Below are positions 11,662 through 23,129 of a stretch of DNA of 64,000 nucleotides, piece after piece (within the stretch, counting starts at the first letter, position 1; each line of letters begins with the position of its first letter). The stretch covers positions 186,001 to 250,000 of the forward strand of contig MARA01000043.1 of assembly GCA_001792895.1 (NCBI GenBank), given 5' to 3'. Source of the DNA: Lentinus brumalis (taxonomy: Eukaryota; Basidiomycota; Agaricomycetes; Polyporales; Polyporaceae). The translations under genes and the position numbers were made by a program. The notes beneath the pieces are model-generated. The model was not told the DNA's origin. It saw only the letters and a list, made by a program, of their open reading frames with translations, and made no database searches.

Positions 11662-13418
11662 ATGGACACCACTGACACAGGTGAGCATGTTGTCACTTTC
11701 GTTCCATGTATTGTGCTGAGCGCGGTCATCGCACAGCGTCGAGTGGCACGCCTCCTCCCATACTGAACTACGACGTGTTGCTGAACGTCGCAGCACAGTC
11801 GGGATCGCGTCAGACGGGTTTTGCGATGATGCACACCTGTCGCGTTCTCTACCACAACGCGGCGCGTATCCTGCTCCGTGACCCTGTCCACTTGTCAACC
11901 GAGCGAGGTCTACTCTCTTTCCTCTACTTCCTGAGAGGTGCACCCCAGTCTCGCCCTCGGCATGTGCGAGAGCTTTCGTTGCACATGTCCGACATACAGC
12001 CAAGGCTAGCGCAATTATTTAGTCGCGTATGTACGTGCATGAAAGGCCTAGAGTCACTGACTATGACCTCTCCGGAGAGATTCCTCGGCTCGGACCCGTG
12101 CCTCGTGGTTGGCCTGGCGAAGCTGAAGTCTTTGACGCGCCTCTCGCTCTCCTATTCGGGGGAGCAGACATGTACGCTCCTACGACTGCTGCACGCCCCT
12201 CTCAAGAATGTTTCGTTGCATTGGGGATACGAAGACTACGCCGTCGGGAAGATCTTTTGGGAGACGATCGATGATGATGATTGGCCCGAGCGTCATCCCA
12301 CTATCCTCCTGGAGAACTTCGCGGACACGCTGGAAGAGCTCACCTGCCAATGGTGGTATACCTGTGAGGACTACACACGTCCCCGACGGACGTTTCCCCG
12401 CCTCCAGCACCTGGTCATCGAGGATGTCGGGATGTTCTACTTAGCCCCGTACGTCCAAGCATTTCCCAACCTCGCTCGTATCTCCGTCCATTCCTCCAAC
12501 GACGATAACACTTTCCGCGATGAGGTGGACGAGAGTGTGGAAGACAACCACGAGTTGAACGTCGCTCGACAACTCGTTCCTGCATCCGTTCACGGAGGGA
12601 CCTGGGAGCATATGCAGGAGTTCGAGGGGTCGTTCGTCGACTTCTACATCTTCGGACTGGCATGCCACATCCCGCGCCTTATGTTGAACGCCAGCTGTTC
12701 CACGGCTTTCGGTTATCTACCCTTCCTCGGCGAGACCCTGTCGCACACGACCCCTGCCTACCTGAACTTCACCACTTGCTCGGACGACGAATACGACGGC
12801 CTCAAGTGGCTATCAACGGCATTGCGTGACATGAACATCGAAGCCCGGTCACGTCTGAAGACTCTCGCAGTCGACTTCACGTTTGAATGCTCCAGAGACG
12901 TCCCCGATTTGGCTGCGGCTATGGTGCGTATCTCGAACACGCCTATCCCCAGCTCATGTACTCACGAGCTTGTTCGATCGCAGGAAGACTTTGCCTCCGC
13001 CGTAGAGCGGACTTACGTTGACGGCCTCCAACTCACAATCGTCTCATACACTCCCTTTCATATCACACGAGATTTGGACGACAGCTGGACCGCCGCCTGG
13101 AACTGCTCGTACGACCAGGGGTACGACGATGCAGACTGGGACAGTGACGAAGAATCTGCTCGTGTTGTGCCGATGCCAAGCAGTCGAAGCCAACAGGATG
13201 AAGGGGCGCCGCGCAAGCCGCCTCCGCCTCTGACGGCGGAAGAGCAGATGTTGGAGGACTTCGACGTAGCGGCATACACGAAGGGTTTGGTCGAGGCACT
13301 CCCGTCACTGCGAGACGTCGTCGTCATCGTCGAGAGGCCGCGCAAGCGTGGAAGGCGCGTCGCAACCTTCACATGTGATGGATCGCTCATCGTCGAGTGC
13401 TTGGAATATGACAAGTGA
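11662..13418 (+). CDS. F-box-like/leucine-rich repeat protein, family A (A3)
   Basis: Probable substrate-recognition protein of an SCF ubiquitin ligase, by analogy with fungal F-box proteins. The model is exon 11662-11680 (MDTTDT), a GT-AG intron, exon 11737-12923, a 60 bp intron at 12924-12983 and a last exon to 13418, about 556 aa. The 60 bp intron is in frame and has no stop, so it also reads through; A1, A4 and A5 have an intron at the same place, which is why it is called. The F-box-like segment is LNYDVLLNVAAQSGSRQTGF to ILLRDPVHL. Irregular leucine-rich strands follow (LRELS-like and LEELTCQW blocks), then an acidic, proline-rich linker and the family closing segment MLEDFDVAAYTKGLVEAL. 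It is the only plus-strand member of family A and converges on A4. Confidence 0.82.
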
Positions 13419-13729
13419 AGACCGAAGTACTAGTATCCTTGCTGTGACGTTGTTTCTTGGAGTTGCGTTCTCGCATGTATCTTGCGTAGTTCGCGTAGTC
13501 TGGTATGATATGAAGCCTCATTGGAACACTGCGAGGTCGCTTGACCTTATGCGGACTTGAATTCATGAGACCTCTCGTACATGTGACTCGATACAACTCT
13601 GACTGAATGACTGCCCACCAGCTATGGAGTCCAACCAACGCGGAAGCGACATCCACCACCGAAACACCACACGAGAAACTGTGCACCAACAAAAGGTCTA
13701 AGGAAACTGCGAAACCGGAGCCACGTCAC

Positions 13730-15272
13730 TCAGAACTCGAAGAGACTCCTGTCCAGACCCGAAGCGAGGTAGCTTCCACCACTGGGCTCGATCTTCCGCT
13801 CCTGCCTGTGCTCGCGAGGTCCGTGTATGCGCACGATTGCGTCGGTGAGAAGCGGCAGCGTCTCCGTGAGCATCCACATGAAACCGTCGAGGTCGAACTT
13901 CGAGAGGGAGCGTTCGGCGAAGTTGTACGGAGGTGGAGACGCGGGGGCGGGAGGGACTCCTATGTACGGCCTAGTGGGGTCAAGAAGAACGCCTTCGATG
14001 AGCAGTCGAAGGCGGCAGAGCGGGAGAATGGCAAGAGCGCACGCCAAGGTGTCCTGCGAATGGAGGCACGATGGCGGTGAAGTGAAAAGTCAGTGTTCGG
14101 CACGCGCATATATGCACCATGTATCGCGGACTCACCAAGGCAGAGCCGATGTCCATGTCTTTGTCTCGTGGCAGGATCGTGACGACGAGGCTCTCGAGGC
14201 GAGAGGCCCCATATCCGAGGAGAGTTGCGGACAAGCCCGTGTGCTGATCAAGGAGAAGGGTGCCGTCGCATGCAATCTTGAGATGGCGCGGCTTTGCGTG
14301 GAAGATGATGTCGGAGAGGAGCTCGAAGTCGCTCTCTGCGAGTAGGGGGTCGTCGATGCGGACGCGGTCAATCGCGCATGTCAGCCCCAATTGATACAAG
14401 CTCCCGAGATGACCGGTGTACTGCTCGATATGCCGCCACGTGCCTGTGCCTCGGGGGTCAAGCTGACGTTGGAGGTTACGCTTGCGGTGGTGAGCGGACT
14501 CTACATGAGCAAAGCCCCCGAAGACGGCTGAGAGATGGGTGAGGTTCGGGTAGGCGCAGATGTATGGCAGGGGATCCGGGAAGTTGTCGCAGGTGATCGT
14601 GAGTTTGCGCATCTTCGGATAGACAGCGGTACATTCAGGGTCGCCTGGAATGTTCAGCGTGCGCCCGCCACTGCACCTGAGCTCCGAGAGAGAGTGCGTC
14701 CACTTCGACAGGAAAGGGACGGGGTGGTATTGGAGCAACGTCTCGCGCTTCATTCTGTTGTCTCTGAAGCTCTCGTCGACGACCGCACCCCAGTCGAGAT
14801 TTATCGACGTGAGGTCGCAGTCCAGATCGTTGAGGAGCGCGATGACGAGCCATCCGGCGCTGCAGCTTCCCAGGTGCTGAAGGCTGGTGATCCGCTTGAC
14901 GGCGTCCCCGATGTAGGGGTAGGTCTCAAGCGCGAGCTCTCCGTCGCTCATCTCCAGGGACGTCAGGCGAGTCATATGCGCAATGTTGTCAAAGAGTTTC
15001 TGGACCAAGTCCGACGAGAGGAGATTGAGATGGAGTCGAAGGCTGCGGACGTATCTGAAGCGTGTGTGGTCCTCGGCGACCAGGAAACGAAGGAATCTGT
15101 CGATCTGAGCGTCGCACCCGAGATACACCTCATGCTGGAGGGTAGACTTGGCGGCTTCGTGGTACAAGTACCGGCATGTGAGCATGAGCCTCGCGCATGT
15201 GTCCGGGGGCGATGAGAATGCGACCTCGCGAAGAATGTCGTCATTGATAGAAGGCGTTATTGCTGCGGCCAT
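13730..15272 (-). CDS. F-box-like/leucine-rich repeat protein, family A (A4)
   Basis: Intact family member of 486 aa. Exon 1 is 14136-15272 and exon 2 is 13730-14053, split by one GT-AG intron (14054-14135). The start MAAAITPSINDDILREVAF is preferred over an upstream in-frame ATG at 15566 because A5 begins at the matching place. Residues ~10-50 are the F-box-like helices (INDDILREVAFSSPPDTCAR, RYLYHEAAK). Residues ~60-370 hold irregular leucine-rich repeats such as RYVRSLRLHLNLL and RLESLVVTILPRD. The end carries ERSLSKFDLDGFMWMLTETL. It is probably an SCF adaptor with unknown substrate. It converges with A3, 311 bp apart, and is tandem with A5. Confidence 0.85.
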
Positions 15273-15709
15273 GAGTTGGAAGGTCAGCTTTGTCCTATCC
15301 CGGTAGCGGTGGTTAAGGTGGTTAAGCTCAGGTTTGTATGACAGGTATCTCAGAGGGTTGGATGGAAGCAGGAAGGAGAGCGCAGTCAGCCTGGTGACGC
15401 GGCCGCAACAGTATGATTGACGCGTGCCGTCACATGCGTGACGGGACGCGGCGAGCAGAGGACATACCGCTCGCAAGCGAGTAAGTATCCGCTGGATACA
15501 CTGTTCATATCCATAAGTGTTCTTGTACAAAAACGTATCATGGGCGTAATTGGAGTCGTGTTGCATCGAGTTGTGCCAAGTTGTAACACTGGCAAAGGAT
15601 TGACCAAGTGATCTGTTTGTTCGGGATAGGGCCCAACCGCATCTCGCAACGACGGAGGTACGGACTGCAGACCGACGCTGGAGACTTCGAAGCTGCCTGC
15701 CTGCTTGAT

Positions 15710-17250
15710 CTAGTCGCTACCAACAACACGGCGGAAATGCCCAAATTTGTTACTCTGCCTCAGTCCAGTGCTGCGTTGCCGGAGATTTTGGATCTCGACG
15801 ACGGCCTCCGTAAGTGATTCGACGGCGCTCGCAAGCCGGCGAACATAGGCATCCACGTCGAACTCGTCGAGAGAGCGTTCGGCGGGAGTGAGCGGGGTAT
15901 GCAACTCTCCGGTCAAGAGAGGAGCCTGATTATGAGAGGGTGACCTCAGTTCGTTTGCCGCAAGGCGGATGTGCAAACGACGCAGTGGGAGCCGGACCAA
16001 GCCCGAACAGAGATCGTCCTGGCGGAATCACAGATCCTGTTAGTAAGGCAAGCAGACAGTCGACTACTCGGAGCTCCAGGGACAGCACTTACGAGCATGA
16101 CGGCAATATTCTTGTCAGCCAGATCGCCGTGCAAACAGACGCGGAGGTCGATGTTCTCCAAGCGCGACGCTCCAGGCCCCCGCACCAGCTTCGCGAACCG
16201 AGGAAGGAACAGCTCACCGTCGGCTGCGAGCTGAATTCCACGCGGCTGCACATCCCGAAGCACGGCTGTGAACTCCTCGATACTCCCATTGCTGACACTA
16301 TCCACGAAGCGCAGGATACCGATAGGAGCCTGCAACCCGAGTGCGTACAGTTCGTCTACGGGACCCACGACCTCTTCCAAAGTGCGCCACGGTCCCGGTG
16401 CGTCGGCTGCATGCTGGCTGCTGACGTTGATAGAGCGAACCTCTTCGGGATCGGAGTAATCGATCCCTGTACCACCAAATGTGTCGACGTTGAGGTATGC
16501 CAAGTTCGGATAAGCACGTATGAGCGGCGCGAGGAGAAGGTAGCCGCTGGCCTTTGTGATCGTGAGACGACGCATGTGCGGGTAAACGTGGGGATATACG
16601 AGAAGGACGGGAGAATTGTACCAGTGCACACACGTGAGCTCTTGCAGAGTAGACGTCCACTTGGCCAAGAATGGCACCGGATGCAGCGACGGCAAAGAGT
16701 CACCAGATCCCACGAAGGGAGGATGGCCACGGACCCAGTGGCGGGCGAAATCCCAGTTCAACAACACGGATTCAAGGGAGTTGGTCTGCAGTGTCCGCAT
16801 CAGGTCCTTAGCGCCTGGGTCGGCTCCCTTGATACTGATGCGGCGAAGGTGGGGAATGCGGGATATGGCGTTGATGAGGGGAGGGAAGTAGCCGAGCATG
16901 TGTTCCGCGGAGTCATTTCTCTCGGTGTCAACGTCGAACAGAAGAGCTTCGAGCCCCGTCATAAGACGGATGGATTCTTCCAGCTCGGAGAGACCAGCAA
17001 GATCGGTCGTGACGAAGCAGATACGGAGCTCGCGCACGTAGCGGAAGCGGTCTCCGGCGTGGAGAAAGCGGAGGAACTTGAACATTCCCATATAATGTGT
17101 AAGGGTTACGGGGTGGCGAAGAGCAGCCTTGGCACCTTCGCTGTAGAGGAACTTGCAGGTGCGCATCAGGGTCAAGCATGTCGGGCGGGACGCATGGAAC
17201 GCGATCTCCCGCAGGATGTCGTCGTTGAGCAACGTTGAGCAACCAGACAT
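15710..17250 (-). CDS. F-box-like/leucine-rich repeat protein, family A (A5)
   Basis: Intact paralogue of A4, 488 aa. Exon 1 is 16093-17250 and exon 2 is 15710-16018; the 74 bp intron has a GTAAGT donor. The F-box-like start is MSGCSTLLNDDILREIAFHA followed by CKFLYSEGAK. Leucine-rich segments include RYVRELRICFVTTDLAGL, LRRISIKGAD and MRRLTITKASGYLLLAPLI. The closing motif is ERSLDEFDVDAYVRRLASAV, then a basic tail. No frameshift or stop was seen. A long plus-strand open frame covers the same DNA but is its antisense shadow. Function is inferred from the F-box-like start; the repeats may bind a target protein. Confidence 0.86.
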
Positions 17251-19095
17251 GCGAGCTAAATTGGATGGCTATTCAGTATGAGAGGATCAGCCGTGCCCCG
17301 TGCGATAACATGCTGTTAGACGGTTGCCCACAGCGAAGAGGTGCGACGTACTTACACGGGATGTGGTGAGTTTGCTGATGTATATTACTTGAGCTGTCGT
17401 TGTAGTTTCCCAGTCCTTAAAGAATGATGGAGGCAACAAAAGGCAGGGTGAAGAGTCAAGAAGACTTGGAGTCGCTGCAGGGCTCGAGACCGGCGTAAAA
17501 GCGAAAATTGCCAGCAGCGGCCCGGTTCGCCGGTCCGCACGCCTTGTATTGGCGCTCAATGGTTCTTGCAGTAAGTACTTCGAGTCCTCGATCGACTCGG
17601 ATGCCGCGCTTCAATCCCAGTGAGAGTAGCTCGGTTTGCCAACGTTTGGTGAGGTTTGCGCAGGTTCTCTTCAAGTTTTCGGACGTTCTGTCAGGTTCAG
17701 CGGCGCGTATCCGTCGCGAATGTTCCCAATCCGGGACGCGTCGAACCCGATCTGGCCAATGTCGTCGTCGTAGAATCGTAGATTGACCTGGCCCTATCGT
17801 CAGTTCGTCGACGACACCGCATAAAAGCAAGCGTAGTATATCTGCCACGTCCACGGTAGACTTACTTGTAGGATGATGCGATGATATATATCTGCGTCTC
17901 TCCCGTCTCGCTGCGTTTGCACTCAGATATGTTTCCTTACGTCATCCACTCGTCTCGGGGACGTACTTAGACGCGTCCGAAACGTCTGTGCATGCAGTGT
18001 CTCTTCTCTTCTACGACCACTATCCTCTCCGGCTGCCGTGCACTACCCCCTGGCCATCCTGCGGAAACAACGCGCATACATGCGGTGAACAGCCTCAGAT
18101 ACCTTCACCACTGTCGGCCCGCCATCTCACGGGCTCTCGCCTCGCCTCCGTGCTCGCGCATACAATGACCAGTACGTACGTGCGTCATTCGCTGCATGTC
18201 TTATCATGACACCTTGCGCTCGACCAGACTTCCGTGATGCGAGCCACTCAAGGGACGCAGCGCGCTGCGCAGCTTGGCTTGGGTGCGGCCTTAGGTGAGT
18301 GGTCGCCGTATGGACTGTGGGGGGCGCGTAGGTAACGGTGTACGGACAACGTACGGACTCGCCGGACATGCAAGGCGCTGCGTTGCGTGCGGGAGGTTGT
18401 CTCAGGTACGTGTCGGCTAGATTCGAGTGCAGTTGGCAGGCTAGGACGGGAGGGGCGGGCAGCGGGCATGTCGCGCAGGATGGATAGGAGCGCGTCGCGT
18501 GTCGCGCGCAGATTTGGGCAGTGGGAGCGGGCGAGGAACCCAGGGGATTCGACGGAGATCGACGGAGAACCGCATTGTAGTTTCCGAACGTTTCTGAATG
18601 CATGCCTTGTTCCCAAAACCATCCGAAAAGTCTGCAATCGTGAGAGATCCCTACAAAACGCAAATATTTGTTCCCTCCGGCCAATAATTGTTTTCCCTCG
18701 ATTTCATACGTTCGCTCTGGTTCCGGTGGAGCGAAACCGTCGAGAACTTTGCAAAACCGAGCTACTTTCACTGGGCTTCAATATTAGATACCGGCTGGTC
18801 TGCACGATTCGTAGCTATGCGATGCCGGATATTTCTATCCAGCGGCTCCGAGCAATCAGACAGACAGCCTTCGATTGAGGAGTACTTCAATCATGGCTTG
18901 AATCAGTCATAGACAGGTGTGGGCAAGGATGTCGCTACTTACCTGGAAAGGCCCGTTCAGTATTGGCGACGGCTGATGTTCACTGTGAGGCAGATTTACA
19001 GCATAATGTCGTCGCTGCAACGGTGCAGACAGCTACCTGTAGGCAGTTGTTCCGCAACCGTTTTGCCGTCGCGCGTCATCCTCGCATGAGTACTT
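17251..19095. other. Intergenic stretch between families A and B
   Basis: About 1.8 kb without a recognised gene. Two short regions, one on each strand (minus near 17600-17700, plus near 18720-18790), share the core AAACCGAGCTACT[CT]TCACTGGG, which may mark relics of an unidentified inverted repeat or of related exons. Open frames here do not resemble known families. Confidence 0.35.
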
Positions 19096-20270
19096 ACATC
19101 CGCGATTCCTATACCAAATCTGCGGAAGTCGCCGTCCTTGGCAAGACACCAAACCAGGGTGAGGGAATCCCGAGCGCACTGCTTGATGAGGGCGCTCTCG
19201 CCTCCGGGCGTGGCTCGGGATGCTGCCAGGTCTGAGGTGAGGGAAGTGAACTTGCCCGGCGCCGGACGACCCAGGCTGAGTAGCACTTGGCGGTGTAGGC
19301 CCGAGAACGCTGAAGATTCATGCGATAGCGCAGCGAAGGCCGATATTATGTGAGCTTGTGAACACAGCAAGGATCTCGAGGGCGGGTCCCATTGATTCCA
19401 TGCGCTCCGCCGGGCGAGTCAGGACCTGACGCAGAGGATGAGGAGCGGAATCGCATGCAGGATCGCCTTGTACGAGATGCGGGGCTGCGGAGCCTGGAAG
19501 ATCTTGAGGTTAAACGCGATAACACTGAGGATAAACTCGATGGAGAGCGTCGTGCTGGTATCGGATGTGGGCAAGAGAATGGCATCGAGGCAGTGATACA
19601 ATGCGACGACGATCGAGACCGATGTCCGCGTCTCGTAGTGGCACCAGCTCGGACGTCCCCGAGTGAGTACGGCTAATATAATGTCGAGGATCTCTATCTT
19701 CACGCTTCGGGCGTCGTCTTGTGCGAGGAGCTCGAAGAGCTGCACTAGGAGCGCGTGATTTACCCCAGTGTTGATGAGTCGCAGCGTCATCGGTACAAGA
19801 CCTGGTCAAGTACCATGGTCAGGCCGCTGAGCCAGATATCATCCACATCAAAAAGTAGGAACTTGCCGTCTTGAAGGAGCTCCCGTCTATGAGCGGCATC
19901 AGCGCAAAGACAGACCCATAAATCCAAGATAACGTCGATTATACGCCAGTCTTGTCGCGTATACGCGGCATCCGCGGTGTCGGACAGATGTCCAGAAATT
20001 TCGGTCATTCGGGCGTGCACTTCTCGCAAGCCACTGCGCTTGCGTGCCCCTGCAAAGAACAAGGTTCATCAGCGGAATGCTTAGTATCAAAACCTTGAAT
20101 GTCACCACCGTGACTATCGTGTACATACGTTCGGGTAGTCTGAGAAAGCGACACGCCAGAAGTTCGAGCGAGCCGGACCTTGATTGGGGTCGCGTACTCA
20201 GGTAGGTGTAGAGGTCCCCAACATGGGCCTGACTAGTTGATTGGGACTGATCCATAGGAGGTGATGGCAT
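19096..20270 (-). pseudogene. MYND-type family B gene, 3'-truncated (B1)
   Basis: The first half of a family B gene is present. Exon 1 (20129-20270) encodes DLYTYLSTRPQSRSGSLELL, exon 2 (19867-20049, exactly 183 bp as in all paralogues) encodes RSGLREVHARMTEISGHL, and exon 3 begins GLVPMTLRLINTGVNHALL. Exon 3 is broken by a stop after LILCVRS (near 19420) and another where paralogues have Trp. Similarity ends at GDFRRFGIGIADV near 19096; the TPR-like half and the MYND finger are missing. Intron 2 begins with GC instead of GT, as in B2, its closest relative and direct neighbour. Confidence 0.75.
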
Positions 20271-20531
20271 GAGCGTGGAGGACAGTCAGGACAATGAAGT
20301 TAACGGACAGTCCACCTCGTGGCTTGGGCTTGTGCCACTAAGGACGGCGCCTAGGTTCGGCCGCTAGGTGGGCCGTAATCACATCAGAGTGACTTACTCG
20401 GATGCTAAAACATCGAAGGGTGATGAGACAACGATACGATTTCTGTCGTAGGATCACAGATGTCTCCGGACATACGAGTCTTGGAGATCCAAGCGTCCAG
20501 GTTGGCGGCGTCCATGACAGCCGCGTCGTCA

Positions 20532-22922
20532 CTACTGCCCACACTTCCCCTTATGCTCTGGCCAGTCCGCTCGCTGACACGTAGGGTTGCAATACCTGTA
20601 ACGCGACAAACTGTGAGTTCAGACCGTACAAGAGGGCTCGAATCGTGATGCAACATACATACCAGGCACTTTCGCATCCCGTGCACTTCCTCACTAGCGC
20701 TGTTGCATCCGCACACCATGTGCATCGATACAATAAAACGAGGTCCGGTCCAAACTGCACACGGGGTCTGTTGCAGCAACACCGCAGAGGTCCGCGGAGA
20801 AGTGAGTAGAGCGTCGCGGGCGATTGTTTCCACCAGTCTGCGGCGACCTCAGTGGCCCGATGAGTGCAGGAGCTTCCGGGATCTTGAGGAGCGGACCGAC
20901 AAGTGCAATCTCTAGTGGGTGGGAAGTGCATGGTGGCCCGGATCGCATGATCCTGGCGGTCGAACTCCGTGAGGACGCGCTTCCACTTCTTGAGACCCTC
21001 AGGGAAGTGGCGAGTGTACAGCCTGTGATCGGTGCGGATGCGGTTGTCCCAAGTCGGATAGCCACTAGCCTGCAAGAGCCGGATGGAGATTTCGAGCGCA
21101 TTGGTGAGAGTCTGCGAGAGATGGTCAGACGACGGTACTAGGGTGAGCAAAATCATCATACCCGAATGTCTCCAATGTCCTCCCCAAGCTCAGGGCCGCC
21201 AAGGATAATCGACATGTTGATGCACAGGTCCAAGACGTTAGGCAGATCGCGGCAATCCTTTGGCGCCGCCTTGATGTAGTCGTATGTGTACTGCAAACCG
21301 AGGTTCATCTCGTGCCGACCGATCCGCGTTTTGTCCGAGTCAAACGGATTCATGTTGAGGAGAATAGCGAACGCCTTCTTGCATGATAGTTCCGCCGCTT
21401 GGTAGAGAAATTGACGCTTCAGGTAGGGGGTGAGGTCGTCCAGCTCCAGCGCTCTTCTGGCAATCTGCAGCGCTGCCTCGTAGTCCGAGGCGTGTCCGCA
21501 GAATACGGCATGCGCATAGGCATGGGCGGGGTTACGGGCGAGAACTTGCTCTGCACGAGATGCTGCCGCTCCCCAGGGGTCTGCTCGCGTGAGATACTCC
21601 AAGTCGAGGACATCGGCCTTGTCGAGGAGCGAAGGGTCAGCTCGCAGAGTCGCCGCTGCGGTTCTCAGAAGTTCTGGCCACGTTGGAGGAGATAGGTGAG
21701 AGTCCCAACCCGCGTAGATATGTGCGATGTCCTCGTCGTTGTACGCAAGCGGTCCTCGCACGAGTACATCTGCAAGTGCTATGCCGAACCCCTGAAAATC
21801 GCCCATTTCGGCAAGGTACCGAACCAGCATGTGGGCATCTCGAGCGCATTGCTCGATGAGGGCGACCTCGCTTCCAGGCCTGACGCGGACGTCGGATGCT
21901 GTCAGATGCTCGCCTCCAGGTCTGACGTCGGGTTCTGCCAGGCGAGGGGAGGGCGGTTCCTCTGCGCGGGACGAACCAGGATAGATAACGCCTGGTGGCG
22001 CCCGTCCGAGAACGCTGAAGAACCATCCGACGACGCAGCGAAGACCGAAATTGCGCGAGTGGGACAATGCAGCGAGAACCTCGAGGGCTGGCTCCATAGA
22101 ATCCATGCGCCCCGGTGGACAAGAGCGTACGCAGAGGATGAGGATTGGTATGGCATGCATCATCGCCTCGTAACAGAAAAACCGTTGTCGGAGAAGCTTC
22201 AGGATGAACTCGACAACGCTGAGACTAAAACCGGCGGAGAGCTCGGAATTCGCTCCGGACGCGGGCGACAGCATGGTTGGGAGGCAATGATACAGCGTGA
22301 TGATGATCTGAGCTGATGTTCGAAGCTCGTAGGACCACCCAGGACGGCGGCGAACGAGGACGTCGGATATGGCATTCAGTATTGCAGTCTTCCCGCTGTC
22401 AGAACTGTCTTGAGAGAGGAGTGCGAGGAGCTGCATCAGCACAACGTGCGCTACTCCGCTGTCGATGAATCGCAATGTGCTCGACAGAAGGCCTGTCCAT
22501 GTCCGACAATCAGCCCGGGTTCGTCAATTGGAAGTAGCAACTTGCCGTCTCGCAGGAGCTCCCGTCGGAGAGCGGTATCAGTGCATAAGTGAAAGCATAT
22601 CTGCATTATCACGTCCGCAATACGCCAATCTTGTCGGGTATACGCAGCATTTGCGGCACCTCGAAGGAGGGCAGAAGTCTCGGGCAGTCTATTGTGTACT
22701 TTTCTTAGACTTCTACGCTTGTGTGCCCCTGAATAACATCAAAAGGATTAGCTTGAGCCAACGGGAACCCAGCTAACTGCAAGGACCTTTTGGAAAGCCG
22801 AGAAACCGGCACGCCAGACGTTCGAGCGAGTCTAAGCATGACTGAGGTCGGGAACTCAGATAGGTATAGAGGTCGTCTTGAGATTGAAAGTCGGTAGACC
22901 GGGGCGGCACAGACGGCGGCAT
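20532..22922 (-). CDS. Helical-repeat protein with C-terminal MYND zinc finger (B2)
   Basis: Intact family B gene, 720 aa from five exons: 22787-22922, 22546-22728, 21162-22492, 20663-21111 and 20532-20595. All phases match the paralogues. Intron 2 uses a GC donor (GACG|GCAAGT). Residues ~110-330 are ARM/HEAT-like helices (VLMQLLALLSQDSSDSGKTA). Residues ~340-470 contain a TPR-like pair (AHAYAHAVFCGHASDYEAAL). The last ~40 residues form a MYND finger: CTWC, CTGC, YCNPTC, HKGKC, split by the last intron between Trp and Tyr. MYND fingers usually bind proline-rich peptides; the cellular role here is unknown. It is tandem with B1, B3 and B4. Confidence 0.85.
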
Positions 22923-23129
22923 GACAGTGAGTGTGCGGGACCTGCAACATGAGATTCGCAACGCAAATCAGGCAAAGAAAATGAAGGGAGAAAGAAAGCA
23001 AGCACGGCGTCTACTATCGGCTGATAGTTTTGAAGCCTTACTAATTGAGAAGGTTCTGACTCGCGTTAGTAGAGTAAGTAATAAGTAAAGTAAGTAGTAT
23101 GTCCTTTCGGCGCAACACACTTATGTCGT

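Noticed and set aside
14535..15215. 226-codon plus-strand open frame
   Set aside because: Antisense of A4 exon 1.
15940..17238. 432-codon plus-strand open frame
   Set aside because: Exact antisense of A5, which has family homology and a conserved intron.
17456..18878. Minus-strand frame at 17456-17854 and plus-strand frame at 18387-18878 sharing TELLSLG
   Set aside because: Similarity is limited to about 25 bases and the frames otherwise differ; not enough to call genes.
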